Shown here piece by piece: positions 26,607 to 39,806 of a DNA stretch of 64,000 nt. Source of the DNA: Mugil cephalus (Eukaryota; Chordata; Actinopteri; Mugiliformes; Mugilidae). A model generated the notes under the pieces. That model was given only the letters and a program-made list of their open reading frames with translations. It searched no databases and was not told the DNA's origin. Where the stretch lies: positions 20,629,001 through 20,693,000 of the forward strand of contig NC_061779.1 in assembly GCF_022458985.1 (NCBI RefSeq), in the 5' to 3' direction. How positions within the stretch are numbered: the first letter of the stretch is position 1; each line of letters starts with the position of its first letter. Position numbers and translations under genes: made by a program.

Positions 26607-27199
26607 GATTAAGGCACATAGGGCTTGTTGTCATGACGACATACACTAACAGCATGTTTTGAACATTATAAAATCAGCAAAGCATTGTCAATTTAAAATG
26701 CATATCAGTAAGCTATTAGAAAAAAAAAAGAGTTGTGCATTGAGTTAACTGTACAGTTTCTGCGAGGTACGAAATGACATCTTCAGTTAATGACAAGAAA
26801 AACAAAAACACTTCAGTTCATCTTCACAGGTACCACTAACATCCAGCCATCAGCCACGAAGCTATAAGTTAGACACAGACTGTGCACATTTTACTGACAA
26901 AGATACAGTATCCTGAAAACATGTTTAAAGTTGAATTTGGTTGTCTGGACATATAGTAGCCTATATCAGTCCCTCCAAAAATTATAATTTTTAAACTCTT
27001 TAAAAAGTATGGTGCTAATTTACATAACAATAAAAATTACTGCCTAATTGCCATCACCAATCCTTGATGAGTGTGTTAAAATGTTACCCTCAAATTCTAA
27101 AATGTGCATAAACAGAATTGCCCCATATGTTGCTCAATGTGAACTTCAAGAAGAACAGATGAGGCAGACTTCCAGAGCTTAGGAAACTGTTTGGATCAA

Positions 27200-30100
27200 C
27201 TAGTTGGAGACGAGCTTGTCGCACGGCAGCAGCGGACTGGCGCCGATTCTCTTGGCACATTCGTTCTGCAGAAAAAAAGGCACACTTAGTTTAATTTAGT
27301 GTCTACTTGCCTTCTTTCTGAAAAGTTCAGAACCAGAACCACTGATGTTCAGACTGAAATTTGTAAAGAACCCCTGCGACTCCAAAGCTGAAATAAAACA
27401 CTAAAGTTGTCTCCCACTCCCACAAAGTATTTCAAAAGGTATGGTTTTACAGTGGGTTGTGTGACAAACTGTTTGTATACTGCCTTCACATACTCCTCTG
27501 ATATGTGAGCATCTAACCGGGGGCCCTTATCTATACCAAGTATAGGAACTTTAGACTTGCAAACTTGGTAGGTCGGACTTTAGAAGTTCAACTCTGAAGT
27601 ACAGATGGAAGGACACGGTGTGATCGTTCTGTAACTGGAACAGCAGTGTACTTGATGACACTCGCAAAATGCATTCTGGGATACCTGGCTGACCCAAGTC
27701 CACACAAGCTACCTGCTGCTGCATCCTCAACAAAACAGCAAGGGCAGGAACAGATCCAGACATCAGGACTGGCCTGGGTCAGATGTGCCCTGGGTCAGAT
27801 GTGCACTTTGAACTGTAACAGTACTTGGACAGTGAAATGGTTCATGTTTACATGTTGTGACGACAAGTGCACAAGAACGTATATTGATCCGCCCTCATGA
27901 TTGACTGGACCTGTGCTTCTGTCCTGGTCCCTCCTACAGTAATGAGGACCGACTGGACCGCTGCCCAGTCCAATGCTCTAATCAAGCTGCAGCAACCTCT
28001 GCATCTGCTTTACAAGAGACCTTCATTTGTCAAGTGTGACAGCTGTGGTTTAATTTGACCTCTACTGCATGATGCTTGTTTCTGTAATCACTTCCTAGCA
28101 GCATCTTTCCAGTCTCTGCTTTCTGGTGGTTATTCATTTCCAGCAGGTACTTGCTCTAAACTTGGGTAATTTTACTGAGAACTGGGCCAGTCAAAGTTAA
28201 CCTTACACATTTGCACATGTAATGTATTATCTCACTCAGACCAGTACATTGGCTGCTTGCTAGTTTTCGTGGTTCTTTTATTAGCTTTTAAAGCACTACA
28301 TGGACTCATGGAATTATATCTCAGAAATGTTTTTACTGTAAGAACCACAAAGGCCTCTCAGATCCTCTGGCTCCTCTCTTTTGATTGCTCCACAGAGTAG
28401 AACAAAAACATTTGTCGATGTTGCTTATAGCCACTACGCTCCAAAACTGTGCAACAGCCTGCTGGTGGATCTGAGAGGACAGTTTTAAACGCAGCCTAAA
28501 AACACACCTCTTTAATCTGGCTTTTATGTCACGGTCTTATAGCTACTTTATTCTGTTTTACAGTTTTTATATTCTCCCATTTTCATGTACTTATTTATTT
28601 ACTTGTTTTTTATTATTAATTTTTTATTGCTATCTTGATTCTGAATATTTCTATATTTTATTCTATGTTTTTATCCTGCATTGTACTTCATTCTATTTTC
28701 AATGTTCTTATATCTCTATTTTTTATTTTAGCAATTGTATATTTATTCTTATTTCTTTTCCTTTTTTTAGATTTATCCTTTGATTTATTATTTGTATCCT
28801 TTTTACAGTGTGCATTCATCTCCATGTCCTTTTTTGTTGTTGTTGCTTGTTCCAATGTTTTTTGACAATCAAAATGTAAAGCACTTTGCATGACATTCAC
28901 TTGCTCTGAAAGGTGCTATATAAATATTTAGATGCACTATGAGTAGGAGTGCTGGCTGCAAGCATTCCTGTTAGAAAAGGAGCCGTGGTTGTTTCATCTT
29001 GTAGATGAAAACAATTCTGATATGAGTTTGATTTCGTTTGGTCTTATGTCTTTCGATAATGTAGCAGTGCAAACCCTGACCATAGTCTCCTTTGTTAATT
29101 TGCTAAGCAACGCATGACTTTCCTACAAGAAAAACGTCACTGTCTGTATCAGTGTTAGTGGAGCATTCATGACAATATACCCACTTCTCACGTCTTTTCT
29201 TTTCTTTTTCTTTTGCTGAGTTCTTACCATGTAGTTGACGACATTGATGTGGTAGGGGATCCCGCCCATCTCCTCACACTTCTTGATGTTCATTCTCTCT
29301 GGATCTCCAGCAGCCAGAACAGGAGTGTTGGGGTCAGCCTGCAACAGCAAAGCAACAACGATAAATAAACAACAAAGCCGTTCTTTTGATTTTAAACTTA
29401 TCATGTTTTTAAAAGTCAATGCAAAAAAATTGTCAGACATCAGGATTTGTGTATATCTCAACACTCCATCAGAGGCATCTACTCACCGGGTCCATGTCTC
29501 TGTGGATGGAGAGCAGATCTGTCATCCTTTCATTGAACCCAGGAGCAAAGTTCTCTGGGTTGATTGCAACAAAACACTGACCCTGAAAACACACAAAAAA
29601 AGTCGGTGGTGTTATCTGACCCAATACAAACAGAAAAGAGAGCTCTAGACACATGTCTGACATCAGAGTCGCTTGTTATCTTTCAGATAACGGCTCCCAA
29701 ACATGTCAAACTTGTCTCATGGTTCGTTTCTTTGCAGTAGTTGAGCGAGACCTGATCATTTTATAAACTTTGTCCCTGAGCAGCTAATCATCACCGCATC
29801 GTAAAGGCAACTCTGTGGTGCTTTATCAAAGCTGTCACCGCAGGTATTTTATTGTATCACTGGTACAGGAACTTAACAAGTTTAAAAAGCAATCCATCAA
29901 ATGGTCTGTCCAGATTAAAAAGAGTAAATACAGTAAATACAACAAAAACAGCATCACTAGAAAGAAGAAAAATATTCATATATTCAATCAAATCATCTTG
30001 TATTAAGAAAAAAAAATCTGCCAATGGGTTAAGCTTTTTTTGCTTGGGAAATGCTTAAAATCAACACAAAGTTCTTGTCTCTGAAAAAAATATAAGATGT

Positions 30101-33100
30101 ATTTCTTTGATACAAGGATTTTTTTTTGCAGTGAATGACTTTAATCAGTTTCTGAATGCATGCGAGACTTATGCTCGTCTGTTTTATTTCACAATTAGGA
30201 CTCTTCTCATTTCACTGTTGTATCAGTCATCCTCCTCCTTGTGACCTGGAAATCTACCACACGACGTCTCGATTCCACACAACAAATAGCTCTATGTGGT
30301 TCTCATACAGTGTTAGTGATGGATTAGAGGCAGCAGCTGTATACAAGCATTTGTCCTCATAGTTTAACACCACATGGTGTCAACATTATATGAGACTGAC
30401 ACACTGAATGCCCGGTGAAAACACAAGTACCTAAAGCAGGCTTGTGATGTGATTGCCCAGGGCAGATTTAAATGCAAGGTCTGGACCCAAGAGTGAACCA
30501 GACAAAGATGTACAAAGAACTATGCTACATTAGGGCTGCATCTCTTTAAACGAGGCCAGTATGAACTCTGGATCCAAACACAAGCGACAAAACAAAACAA
30601 AGCAAAACAAAACAAAACATACCAGGTTGGCAACACGGTCTGTTACTTTCCAAGTGCGTACGTGTTTGCTGTACTGGGCGCCAGCCAAGATACCACAGAA
30701 CACCTCCACCATCATTCCCAGGCCGTAGCCTTTGTACCCTCCTGAAGGCAACAAGACAGACAGAGTGGATGAATACGGTGCGTGGTGTGCATGACACAAA
30801 AACTTCTATGAATGCACAAAAAAAATGTTGCACAGATTAGTGAAGTCATTAGATCAAGTCATTCGTTTTTTTGAGTAAATGAAAGCAGAACTTTGAAACA
30901 TTTGTCTAAAAAGTGAAAACACCATGTAACCAACATTTTATTTCCAATATATACTGCATGTAAAAGACTTGCAAGCCAGTCAGAGCAGTATTTAAATCAG
31001 ACTGTACAATATCTGCTTGTACAAATAACACGTTGTACATATATGCTAGCAGAATGGAAATGTCTTAAGCGGGACCAATCGCTCTGTGAGCTGAATGCCC
31101 ACAAACTGGCTTCTCACCTGTGGCTTCACTGCCACCAATAGGCACCAGTCCTCCTCCAGACAGGACACGCTTGGGGTCGGTTGTCAGCTTTCCTTCAGGG
31201 TCACAGCCCCAGCCCTCGGGAATGGGGTCTCCACGCCGCTCGTGGAGTTCCACCTATGTACATTGCATAAAGTGAGAAGACTTGACACACATTTGGTATT
31301 GCCATTCAGGACGATGACTGAAGAATAGTGTGTGGCTCATCTCAAAAATGTGTTTGCACACTTAGAGCCCCTACAAGTTTGATGATGTCACAGACAAGCA
31401 CACAAAAACTCTTGATCTCACCTTTCCAAGTGCCACTGCTGAAGTGGCCATGTCCAGAACAAAGCTGTCCCCGTCTTTAGCAGGAGCTGCCACACTCAGG
31501 GGGTTGGTGCCCAAAGTGCACTACAAACAGCAGGTCCACAACATTAGGATGGCAAAGACTTTTACTTGATTCTGGTTTAGAAAACATCTTGGCTAAATAC
31601 ACATTCATTCGAAATACACTGTTGTACATTTACCTCTTTTCCACGTGTAGGAACCACCAGAGGGGAAGTGTTGGTGAATGACATGCCCTGTGGATATCAA
31701 ACCAAATGTTAGTGTTAGAAAAGTTAGAAAATAACACTCATAGTACATTCAGTCCCATTTGCAGTGTTCCAGTAGCATACAAAATTAAGCACAGTTGGCT
31801 TTAACAGGTGTAACATTTCTGGAAGAACCTGAACTGAAATGGGGACTCAACTCACAATCATGTTTTTCTTCACTGCTTGCATTGCATAGTATCCAGCGAT
31901 TCCATAGTGGTTGGAACCTAAGATAGAAAACCGCCAAAGAAAAGGAATGTTTTAACAGCACAGGTCATAGACAATCATTCCTTTATGTAGTGAATGTGCT
32001 TGTCATTGTGCTTATTTGATGAAACTGAAAAGTAATTTGATTTGCACTTGTTCCAGTCCAACATGAAGAGAATTCCACAAGTAGTCCAGCTCACCTACAT
32101 ATCTTCTAAATAGTTGTCTATTATATGAGCTGAACACACCACTGATCAGTGAAACAATTCCTATTTCAATATAGTGAATTTGGTCCAGACAAATACATGC
32201 CCAAACACAATTATCAGTTTTTACAAAGTGAGTACACTCTGTTATCCCATGATAAATCATCATCTAAGACAAAATGCCTTTTTGGCCTACTGAGTTGTTA
32301 AAATATTCCCATAAAAATGAAAGAAGAACCATTTTCCTCAACTGTGGCATCTCCGTTAGGATTTTGAAGCAACTTTACAAAATTGACAAACAGTATATAT
32401 ACACCCCATGGCTGTTCAGTTCTCTATCTACCTCAACTTTTACTTCAGGGCTCAAAGAAAAGTGGGACTCACCGTGCGCCACCACCCAGCCAATGCCGCA
32501 TTCTTTAGCCTTCTTTATGGCCAGGTTCATGCAGAAGTTTCCCACCACAGGGCCCAGCAGGTTCCTCCCATCTACCAGCGCTGTGGCTGCACTCTCCTTC
32601 TCCACCACCGGCTCTCCGTCCTTGGCACAGATTCCTGTCTGGATGTCCTTTACGTACATGTCTGCAGAAATCCAGAGAAATGCCCATGTTTATCAACCAG
32701 TTACTCTGGACTGGATGCCTCCTACATCAATGAAGGACCATCTTCAACGTTTGAGCAAAACATGCAAAACATTGACCGAGACACATTTTTTGAGTGGACT
32801 CGCACATAAACTGATACATTTCCAGCCTCCCACTGACCCATCCTATTGAGTCCGTGGCTGTAGTGGCCCCTGTGGTCTCCTTCCACCAACACCTCTGCCA
32901 GGCTGCGTGCATGATGCTGCTTGGTTCCCACCGCAATCATGCACCTCTCAATGAAGCCTTGGACCTCCAGCTGGCTAATCAGGCATCTGAAGGGGAACAG
33001 GAGATGTTTAATCAGCAACGTTTTTAAAAGTACAGACAATTGTGCCACCATTGCTCCAGCTGTAGTTACACTAAAGCTAATTAAAAGGCCCAGGTTAATT

Positions 33101-33273
33101 AGTCCAGTTTATATGCATGACATCAATCGCAATATACACACAAAATGGTCTAAACTGATTAAACCACGTCACCTTGATACTGATACTACTATAAGATTAA
33201 TATACTTTATCTTACTGCTTTAAAAGAATCATCATCAAATAAGAATGCTTTTAACTGGAAGGTTAAAAGCATT

Positions 33274-33307
<34 letters not shown>

Positions 33308-36305
33308 TTCAAAACAAAACAAACTACTGCATAATGACCTGGACCAAAATTGTACACATCCAAAAAGGACCCACGTGGTGAAGGTCTTGACAAAAAGGAC
33401 AGGATACCACTTTAAAGTTCAAAGTTCATCTTTGCAGTCATTTCACAACCTGTAATCACTTCAGTGGCCAAGGCTTTGCTGGGATTTTGTTAACCTGTAA
33501 CAGCAAACCAAGTTTGAGCAGAAAACCCCTGATAGCACAGCTGCCATACGGGATCCTGCAGACTTTCTGCTGCTTTCTCATGAGAGAACTTGTGCTGAGT
33601 GAAGAGTATGTCTTCAATTCATTAGTGCGGGTACTAATAATGATCCAGGAACAGCTTAAATGATGGATTAGTAATTATTTTAAGTCTAAGGTACAACAAT
33701 TTAGGAGAAAACTTTCGTTTCCTACAGTTCCTTAGCTTTTAGCCTTAATCTTTTACATGTATGCTACATTTAACTAAATCAAGAGCATATAATTGCTCAA
33801 GCCAGAAGAAAAGTGGTTGTGTGTAAAACTCAACTGAGAAGGTGATAAGGTCTAACCATTTAAAGAAATCCTGTTTCCCCTTTTCCTTTTCAGTTGTCTC
33901 ATTCTACTTCCCGTATTTCCTACATTGTACTTTAAAGGATATTCAGTGGTCAGAGTACGAGAAGACAGATGTCAGAAGTTTTGGAATGAACTAAGAGCAC
34001 CTAGATATGGGCACTGGGCAAAATAACATTGTGTTCTAACTGATGTATCAATTTTGCAACTCAGAGAGCTTTCTAAGAGAGCTTTGTAAGATCAGAGAGA
34101 AGCGTCCTTGAATTTGTATTGCCCTTTATTGCCCTTTGTCTGGGACGTCAAATATTTAGGTCCACTCATCTCACTAAAAAAACATTTGTAAAGCGCGCGC
34201 TTCAACGGTTCCTGGCATAAACTGCAGAAATCAAGATGTAACACAATCGAGGGCTCAAAAAGAACACAATGTACTCCTTCAGACCCAACCACCGTCGCCT
34301 CCCATCATAAACTGCAAGCAGCGGCACCATCTGTTTTACTTTGAATACAGTAAACTGGCACGTCCATGATTTAAAGAGACTTGCGGCACTTTAAGACCCC
34401 TCACCGCTTTTCACCGGTGCATATATGCAGGAAACAAGGGAAATGTGTAGACAAAGTAGAGGCGTTTCTTGTTGTATGGAGACTGATCAAGAAACAGTGC
34501 AGCACTATATAATGACTAATGACTACATTCTAGTTATCGTAGAGATCAAATATGTTCGAGAGCCAGACATAGGGTTGTCTAACTCTTTCAGAGATAAGAA
34601 AACAATTTCCAAAATGCAGGACTGTTCTATTCAAAAGGAAAGTTTTGATGTTTCCAATTGCAATAGCCAACATATAATTTTACCTCACTACCAAATATAA
34701 TGGAAGCAACTTAACTTCATATTCAACTATTGCAGTTCACAAATGCTGTTGAGTTAGGACACGCTGTCTCCATACAAAACTGGAAGGTTTGTGTTAGTTT
34801 AAATGTTAGTTTCTCTCCTGTTTAGCAAGTAAACCAAATATATCTAGTGACCTTGAGTCTAGTGGCCATTTTACCATCTATGACACCCCTCTTTGCATAC
34901 GTTGTGTGCATACGTCAGTATCAGGGTCAGCAGTGTCATTCACGGAGGTAGAGCATTGATGTCTGCAGGTCAGGGGACTGGCTGCACTGACGAATGAACA
35001 CTGAATATTGACGTCAGTAGAGAGGACATCCAAGTGGGAATTTATGCAAGAGTGGAAAACACAAAAAAATAAATAAATGAAGGAAAGCTTTGACTGGGAC
35101 GAATGGAAGTGTGACGAAAATTCTCTCAGCATGGCCTAGGGTTATGACGAAGCATCTTTATCATAGCTGCAAAAGCTTGGGCACACCTTCTCATTCAATA
35201 CAATGAGAAGGTGTCTCCAGACTTTTGACTGGTAGTGGGATGAAATAATACCAATAGCTGTATTCATGCAAGTACAATGTGACCGAGAAGGAGTTAGTCA
35301 AAGAATAGGTTAAGGCTCACAGACACGTTGCATCATAAAATATGTCAAGGAGGAACTGACTTTGAAAATCCTTCCTAATGAGGACGCTGTCTATATGTGC
35401 GCCTCCCCATTCTGTGTTTATTGGACTACCGGTATATGGAATCACTTAAGACAGGTATACAAGGAAACCAACTAGTTTATGGGCTGGACACAACTGTTCC
35501 TGATTAACATAGTGTACGGATAGCTGCTAATGCTTGCCATGTTCTCAAAAGAAAAAGACAGAAAAAATTTAAGGGCAATTTTTAAAGTTGATTTTCAATG
35601 GGATGAAACATGAGCTCAAGGGAGAATCATATCAATTAGAAAAAAATATATGACACTGCTATGCTTAACAACAACAAAATAGAGCCCATGAAGGCACATC
35701 ATTAAAAGTACAACAAATGTCTAACAGAAAACCTTCCGAATGCCTCTTTCTTTAAGAAAGTGAGCCAGTGAATCTGACAGTCAGAGACATTTCAGTCGGT
35801 TCAGAGGGGACGAATCAATGAACACATGCTTCTCCAAAGTGAGAGTAAAAAGACATATTTGTATTAAACTCACTTACTTCGCCTTTGTAAAATTAATTTG
35901 CCCAACTGCAAATAAATAAGTTAAACCAAAACATCTCAACACAGTCACAGAAATACTAACTAATGGCTCCGGCCACATGGAAGTAGAAATACCACAATGG
36001 GAGAAGGCAGTAAAAAGTTTTGAATTATTTTGTAGTGCTTGTCATGGTGCCTGTATAATTAGTTTGAATGGTGTTGAGGTCACGTTGAGCTTGGTGTCTA
36101 ATAATCCTTGGTAAACTGCATTACACCAGCCCTTAGATAAATATAAAAGGAGTAAAAGAACATTTCTTTCTGAAATACTGTGAAGCTAAAGTGCAAACAT
36201 CCATGCTATCGAGCAAAGCATTTGGTCTGAGTAGTTTGTCGTGTAACTGCTTTCAGTGTTAATCGTGCTTTAACTGGAGGACCCCTCCGGCTCCTACCTG
36301 CTCAT
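27200..36305 (-). CDS. Ldh2/YjmC-type malate/L-lactate dehydrogenase, 11 coding exons
   Basis: This is an NAD(P)-dependent 2-hydroxyacid dehydrogenase of the Ldh2 family, unrelated in fold to ordinary LDH/MDH. Family members in microbes oxidise malate, lactate, sulfolactate or ureidoglycolate; the substrate in fish is not known to me. Coding exons, high to low: 36305-36298, 32986-32838, 32661-32473, 31917-31856, 31687-31634, 31520-31422, 31253-31118, 30741-30623, 29582-29487, 29338-29228 and 27265-27200. All introns are GT-AG and the phases fit, giving 362 residues with no interruption. The catalytic region is GDHRGHYSHGLNR (residues 39-51), with the second active-site His in SNHYG (His119). 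TNPLSVAAPA and GGYKGYGLGMM are nucleotide-binding and dimer-core signatures. The start is MSR, whose first exon carries only 8 coding bases. No signal peptide, membrane segment or C-terminal SKL is present, so a soluble cytosolic protein is inferred. It looks intact. Confidence 0.93.
28230..28935 (+). mobile_element. L2-type LINE 3' fragment in intron 10 of the dehydrogenase gene
   Basis: Plus-strand remnants of the C-terminal end of an L2 reverse transcriptase ORF are visible, with phrases for FKALHGL, LRSSGSSL and LKTHLFNLAF in drifting frames. A T-rich 3' part follows, with the L2-typical end 'gtaaagcactttgcatgacattc' and 'aaaggtgctatataaata'. The fragment is 5'-truncated and old. Confidence 0.75.
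33243..33274. repeat. perfect 13-bp hairpin in intron 1
   Basis: GAATGCTTTTAAC and its exact complement are separated by 6 bases. The hairpin sits two bases before a GT microsatellite. It may be a relic of a terminal-inverted-repeat element. Confidence 0.7.
33277..33304. repeat. (GT)n microsatellite
   Basis: About 14 uninterrupted GT units within intron 1 of the dehydrogenase gene. Confidence 0.95.
35165..35236. mobile_element. foldback MITE-like element, second copy
   Basis: ACACCTTCTCATT (35183-35195) pairs perfectly with AATGAGAAGGTGT (35202-35214) around a 6-base loop. Outside that the arms 'gcaaaagcttggg' and 'ccagacttttgac.ggtagtg' pair imperfectly. It is the same fused-ends structure as at 22009-22076 and lies in intron 1 of the dehydrogenase gene. 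Confidence 0.65.
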
Positions 36306-36650
36306 GTTGGCTGTTTTGCTCTGTCCTGCTCTGTGCTGCTCTGTGCTGCTCCGCGGGTCAGTGGGTTTGTAGCTTGGTGGCTCTTGGCTCAGGCGGTGCC
36401 GGGTGTTCTGCTCGTGTCGACGGTCCACCAACTTGCTCTTCAAGCACAGCAGGGTTTGGAAACGCCCATTGTTGTCAAATCTTTCAGGTATTCTGTCTGT
36501 CTGCATCCAGGTGGGCGTGTCGGCGGAGAGGTTTTAATGGTGGAGGAGCCTCACGCAGCATCCGCACGGGCCTGTTGTGGCGCGACTCGAGGTCGCTGGG
36601 CCCCAGACGCTTTTGCGTTTTACTGGTCCGGTGTAAAACATGAAACGATG
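36306..36650 (-). promoter_or_regulatory. 5' UTR and likely promoter of the dehydrogenase gene
   Basis: This block directly upstream of the ATG is GC-richer than its surroundings and contains several CpGs. It also has a short tandem of a CTGCTCTGTG-like unit (36317-36350). It has no TATA box that I can place. An open frame continues upstream of MSR, but the family's N-terminus begins at MSR, so that frame is read here as 5' UTR. Confidence 0.4.
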
Positions 36651-37399
36651 CAGAAACAGCACACGTTGCAGTGGCGCATAAGCCCCCCTCCCCCCTCCCA
36701 AAACTACCTTCAGTACAGTCATCCCCACATTCCACATTCCCAATTAACGTTTTGTACGTAAATAAATAATAATCAACACAGTAAAACGCTTCTAATAAAG
36801 AGATGGACTGCATTTGTAGCTATGCGTCCTTCATGCAGTCACACACAAACTCTTCAGGAGAAGTATAGGTGAATTGTACCAGTGTACCTTGTACCATTAA
36901 GCTAAGTAGGTTATGAGATGACAAATACGAGCTGCTCCCTCTGGTGGTTTAGGTCTGTTCTTAATGATGAATGTGGGTGTTGCCTGCTAATATAATGCTA
37001 ACGAGCTGAAGGAATGCCTTCCTCCTGCAAAATAGCTGCAGGGGTGTCAAAACAGAGCCTCGAATCAAATTTGAAATCTAAATAGCAGAGCTGTATGGTT
37101 ACAAGATGCTGAAGAGGCTGATGTGCAGTTTAGGGATGGACTTGAGTCTGTTTCTTTTCAGATCCCATTATACTTTAGTATGGAGAGTGGGCAGAAAGGG
37201 GGGCCTCTGGGAAGTGATACAGGTCCTTGTTCCACCAGACCACCAGTCCCTTATACACACATTCAGTGAGGATGACACCCACCGTACTATTTTAAATTTG
37301 TGCACTATATTTAATATTTATTACGGCCTGGGTCTGTTCATGAATTGGATTCCTTGAGAATACAGGTTGGCTGCTTTATGTATGTTTGCATAGTGCACT

Positions 37400-38365
37400 G
37401 CCGTGATGGGTAATTACAACTCCCAGATCTCTACAACCAGTATCATTGTATATACATAAGTCAGGGAAGAAAATGACCTGGCCTACAGAGATGAGGTGGT
37501 GCTATCGTCAACCAAACAGCTCATTGTCGACCCTCAGGAAGAGCCAGCACAGCCACCCTCCCCTTCTCACCGGTGACCTTGTGGTGGTCAACATCATTAC
37601 GTTCCGGGGGGTGCACATCACAGATGACCTCACATGTTCTGTGAGTACTGGGTCAAAGGTCAAGAGGGCACAGGGGCTTCTACACTCCCAGCACAGGAGG
37701 ATGAAGAGAGGCCATATTAGACAACGACTAATCAATGAGAGCGAGAGAGAGTAGGGAGCAGTAAGGGGGAGGAATAGCGGAAGAGCATTCTGACCGGCCT
37801 CATTTCTGTGTGGTGTGGAGGCTGCAGCGCCTCCAGCTGGAAGAAGGTGAGGAGAGTGGCTTTTTTACCTCCATGTCATCAGACTGTTATACGGCTATAT
37901 ACAGAACATCCCATTTCAGGAAACTGTATAAATATGCACTCCACTTTTGTGAGGCAGGGCTGCCCAGGCAGACCACTACAGAGGAGTCAGCAATGTGGAG
38001 GCCTGCAGTGGGCCGACATGGCTCATTCCCACTCAGTCTGTTATACAGAACTCTCAATGGATACTATTTGCACCATTGTTATACTACTACTACTACTACT
38101 AATAATAATAATACTTTATTTACATTTCTGTCAATACTGTATTTCACACTTGCACTGCTGATGTTTTTCTTTTGGTGTTGCTCTGTATGTTACAGTGGAC
38201 TCTGCTGACTATTAAAATGACTGAACGAATATTTGTAATCACCATACCCACTTTTGTGAATGCCCACTCTACTGTTGCATACTTCAATACTGTGCTGAAC
38301 CAATGCAACGAAATGTCACTGTGTATACACATTTTATACATAAATGAGAATAAAGTCAATCAAAG
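37400..38365 (+). mobile_element. decayed LINE 3' fragment
   Basis: Drifting plus-strand frames hold phrases typical of the C-terminal end of a fish LINE reverse transcriptase. Examples are HPPLLTGD, FRGVHITDDLT, KRAQGLLH and, further on, SVWCGGC. The 3' end has a 'gcaacgaaatgtcactgtg' phrase and a 'gagaataaagtcaatc' tail, as in Rex1/Babar-type or L2-type ends. The exact clade is uncertain and the copy is broken many times. Confidence 0.6.
37891..38041 (+). repeat. 151-bp inverted repeat, arm 1
   Basis: This segment is found again in reverse complement at 39807-39957. I aligned the two by eye and found one mismatch (the base after GGGCCG). Arm 1 lies inside the older LINE fragment. Confidence 0.92.
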
Positions 38366-39806
38366 TCTAACTAGAAAAATAAAAGCTCATGGATGTGGTA
38401 GTGGTACAACGTCTAAAGTTTAACAGGTTGTGGAACATGATGAATATCCTCCTGGATTCACTTAACTACAATAAAGGAGAGCAAAGATCATATGATATTT
38501 GTACTGAGGTCCTTAGTGTCTGTTGTGCATTTTCTGAGGTGTTACTGTTATTACTTCTCTTGTCCTTGAAGCCAGGATAATGCTACAAGAACAAAGGGTG
38601 TGGAAACCAGTTCATGAACTCGTCAGCATGTTTTGGTAAATGACTAAGTAATTCAACCCCATTTCCAGTTTAACATAAGAACTGAGAAAAGACACACTCA
38701 ACAAAAGTCACAGTTGATCCCAGAGGCGACTGATGTCAGAAATTGACGGCACTCAAAAGCTTTGCTTGAAATTCATCATTTCTACCCCAAGGAGTTGCGC
38801 ATACCTGGTTTGTTGATGGGAAAAAAAGATTGTTGAATCACTGAAGGCAATGCTTATCAGATTATAACAAATTGTTCATTCTGTCAATAACAGGAGCAGC
38901 TACTTTCATAACCGATCTAAAAAAATAAAAACAAAAACAAAAGGGAGGAGGCTCCTCACATTGTTGGCTGTGATGTTTCAAAATCTGGACAATGCAAGGT
39001 ATTTTTCTCAGATTTGTTTGACTTATTTTTATTAAAAATAATGTTTTGCTCATGCCATGAACATGTGACATTGTGCTTGGCTGGTGGTGTGACTGCTAAA
39101 TTTGAGCGACGAGCCTATTATTAACTTTAGAAAACTCTCTTTCACTACAGGTGTGTCAGACATGCTAGGCACGGCAGCCATAGCTGCGGTGAGAGGGTAA
39201 GAAGAGTTTGTTGATAGAAGTGTGTGTGTTCCCTCTGCTTCCACCGGCCTCAGCTGTACAGAACATCTCCCAGTGAGAGCAGGGAGAACTTAGCGTCCTC
39301 TCCCTCTGCTGTCACGGCTCCTGTCCTGTAATTCTCTCCTCGGCTCAGACATCTGTGAGCGTTTCCCTCCGACCACAAGAGGAAAATAGAAAGTTGGAAG
39401 CTGAAGGCTGTGATTTGGGTGCGTATAAATAAATTTGCGAGCGAAGAAGAAGAAGCTGCTAATATGATGGTAGTTAGTGTCGAGGGTGGGAGGTCGGCAG
39501 GAGTGGGACACACAAGTCACGATGACAAGACGTGAGGAGAAAGGGGGCAAACGGAGCCTCCAAGGGAACTGAAGAAGATGGATGATTTAAAAATTAATTC
39601 TCTGTAATGGCATCTGTAAAACACCAGTAAAAACACTGTTTGCACTGTGTTTGTTTGCACTGTTTGTCCTCTGTAGAGGACATTTTGGGACTGCTAACCG
39701 TATATCTGACGCTATACTTTGAGATTTGAGAATATATCCACATGGTGGCTCATGTTGGTGGCACTTACTAGTCAGAAAAGGGCTAGCATTAAAGTCTTTC
39801 ACAAAT

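Noticed and set aside
28526-28900. Phe/Tyr/Ile-rich frame resembling a membrane protein
   Set aside because: It lies in the T-rich 3' part of an old L2 LINE fragment inside an intron.
36294-36506. Upstream extension of the dehydrogenase N-terminus by about 67 residues
   Set aside because: The family starts at MSR just before the 8-base coding exon end; the extension is low-complexity 5' UTR-like sequence with no similarity to the enzyme.
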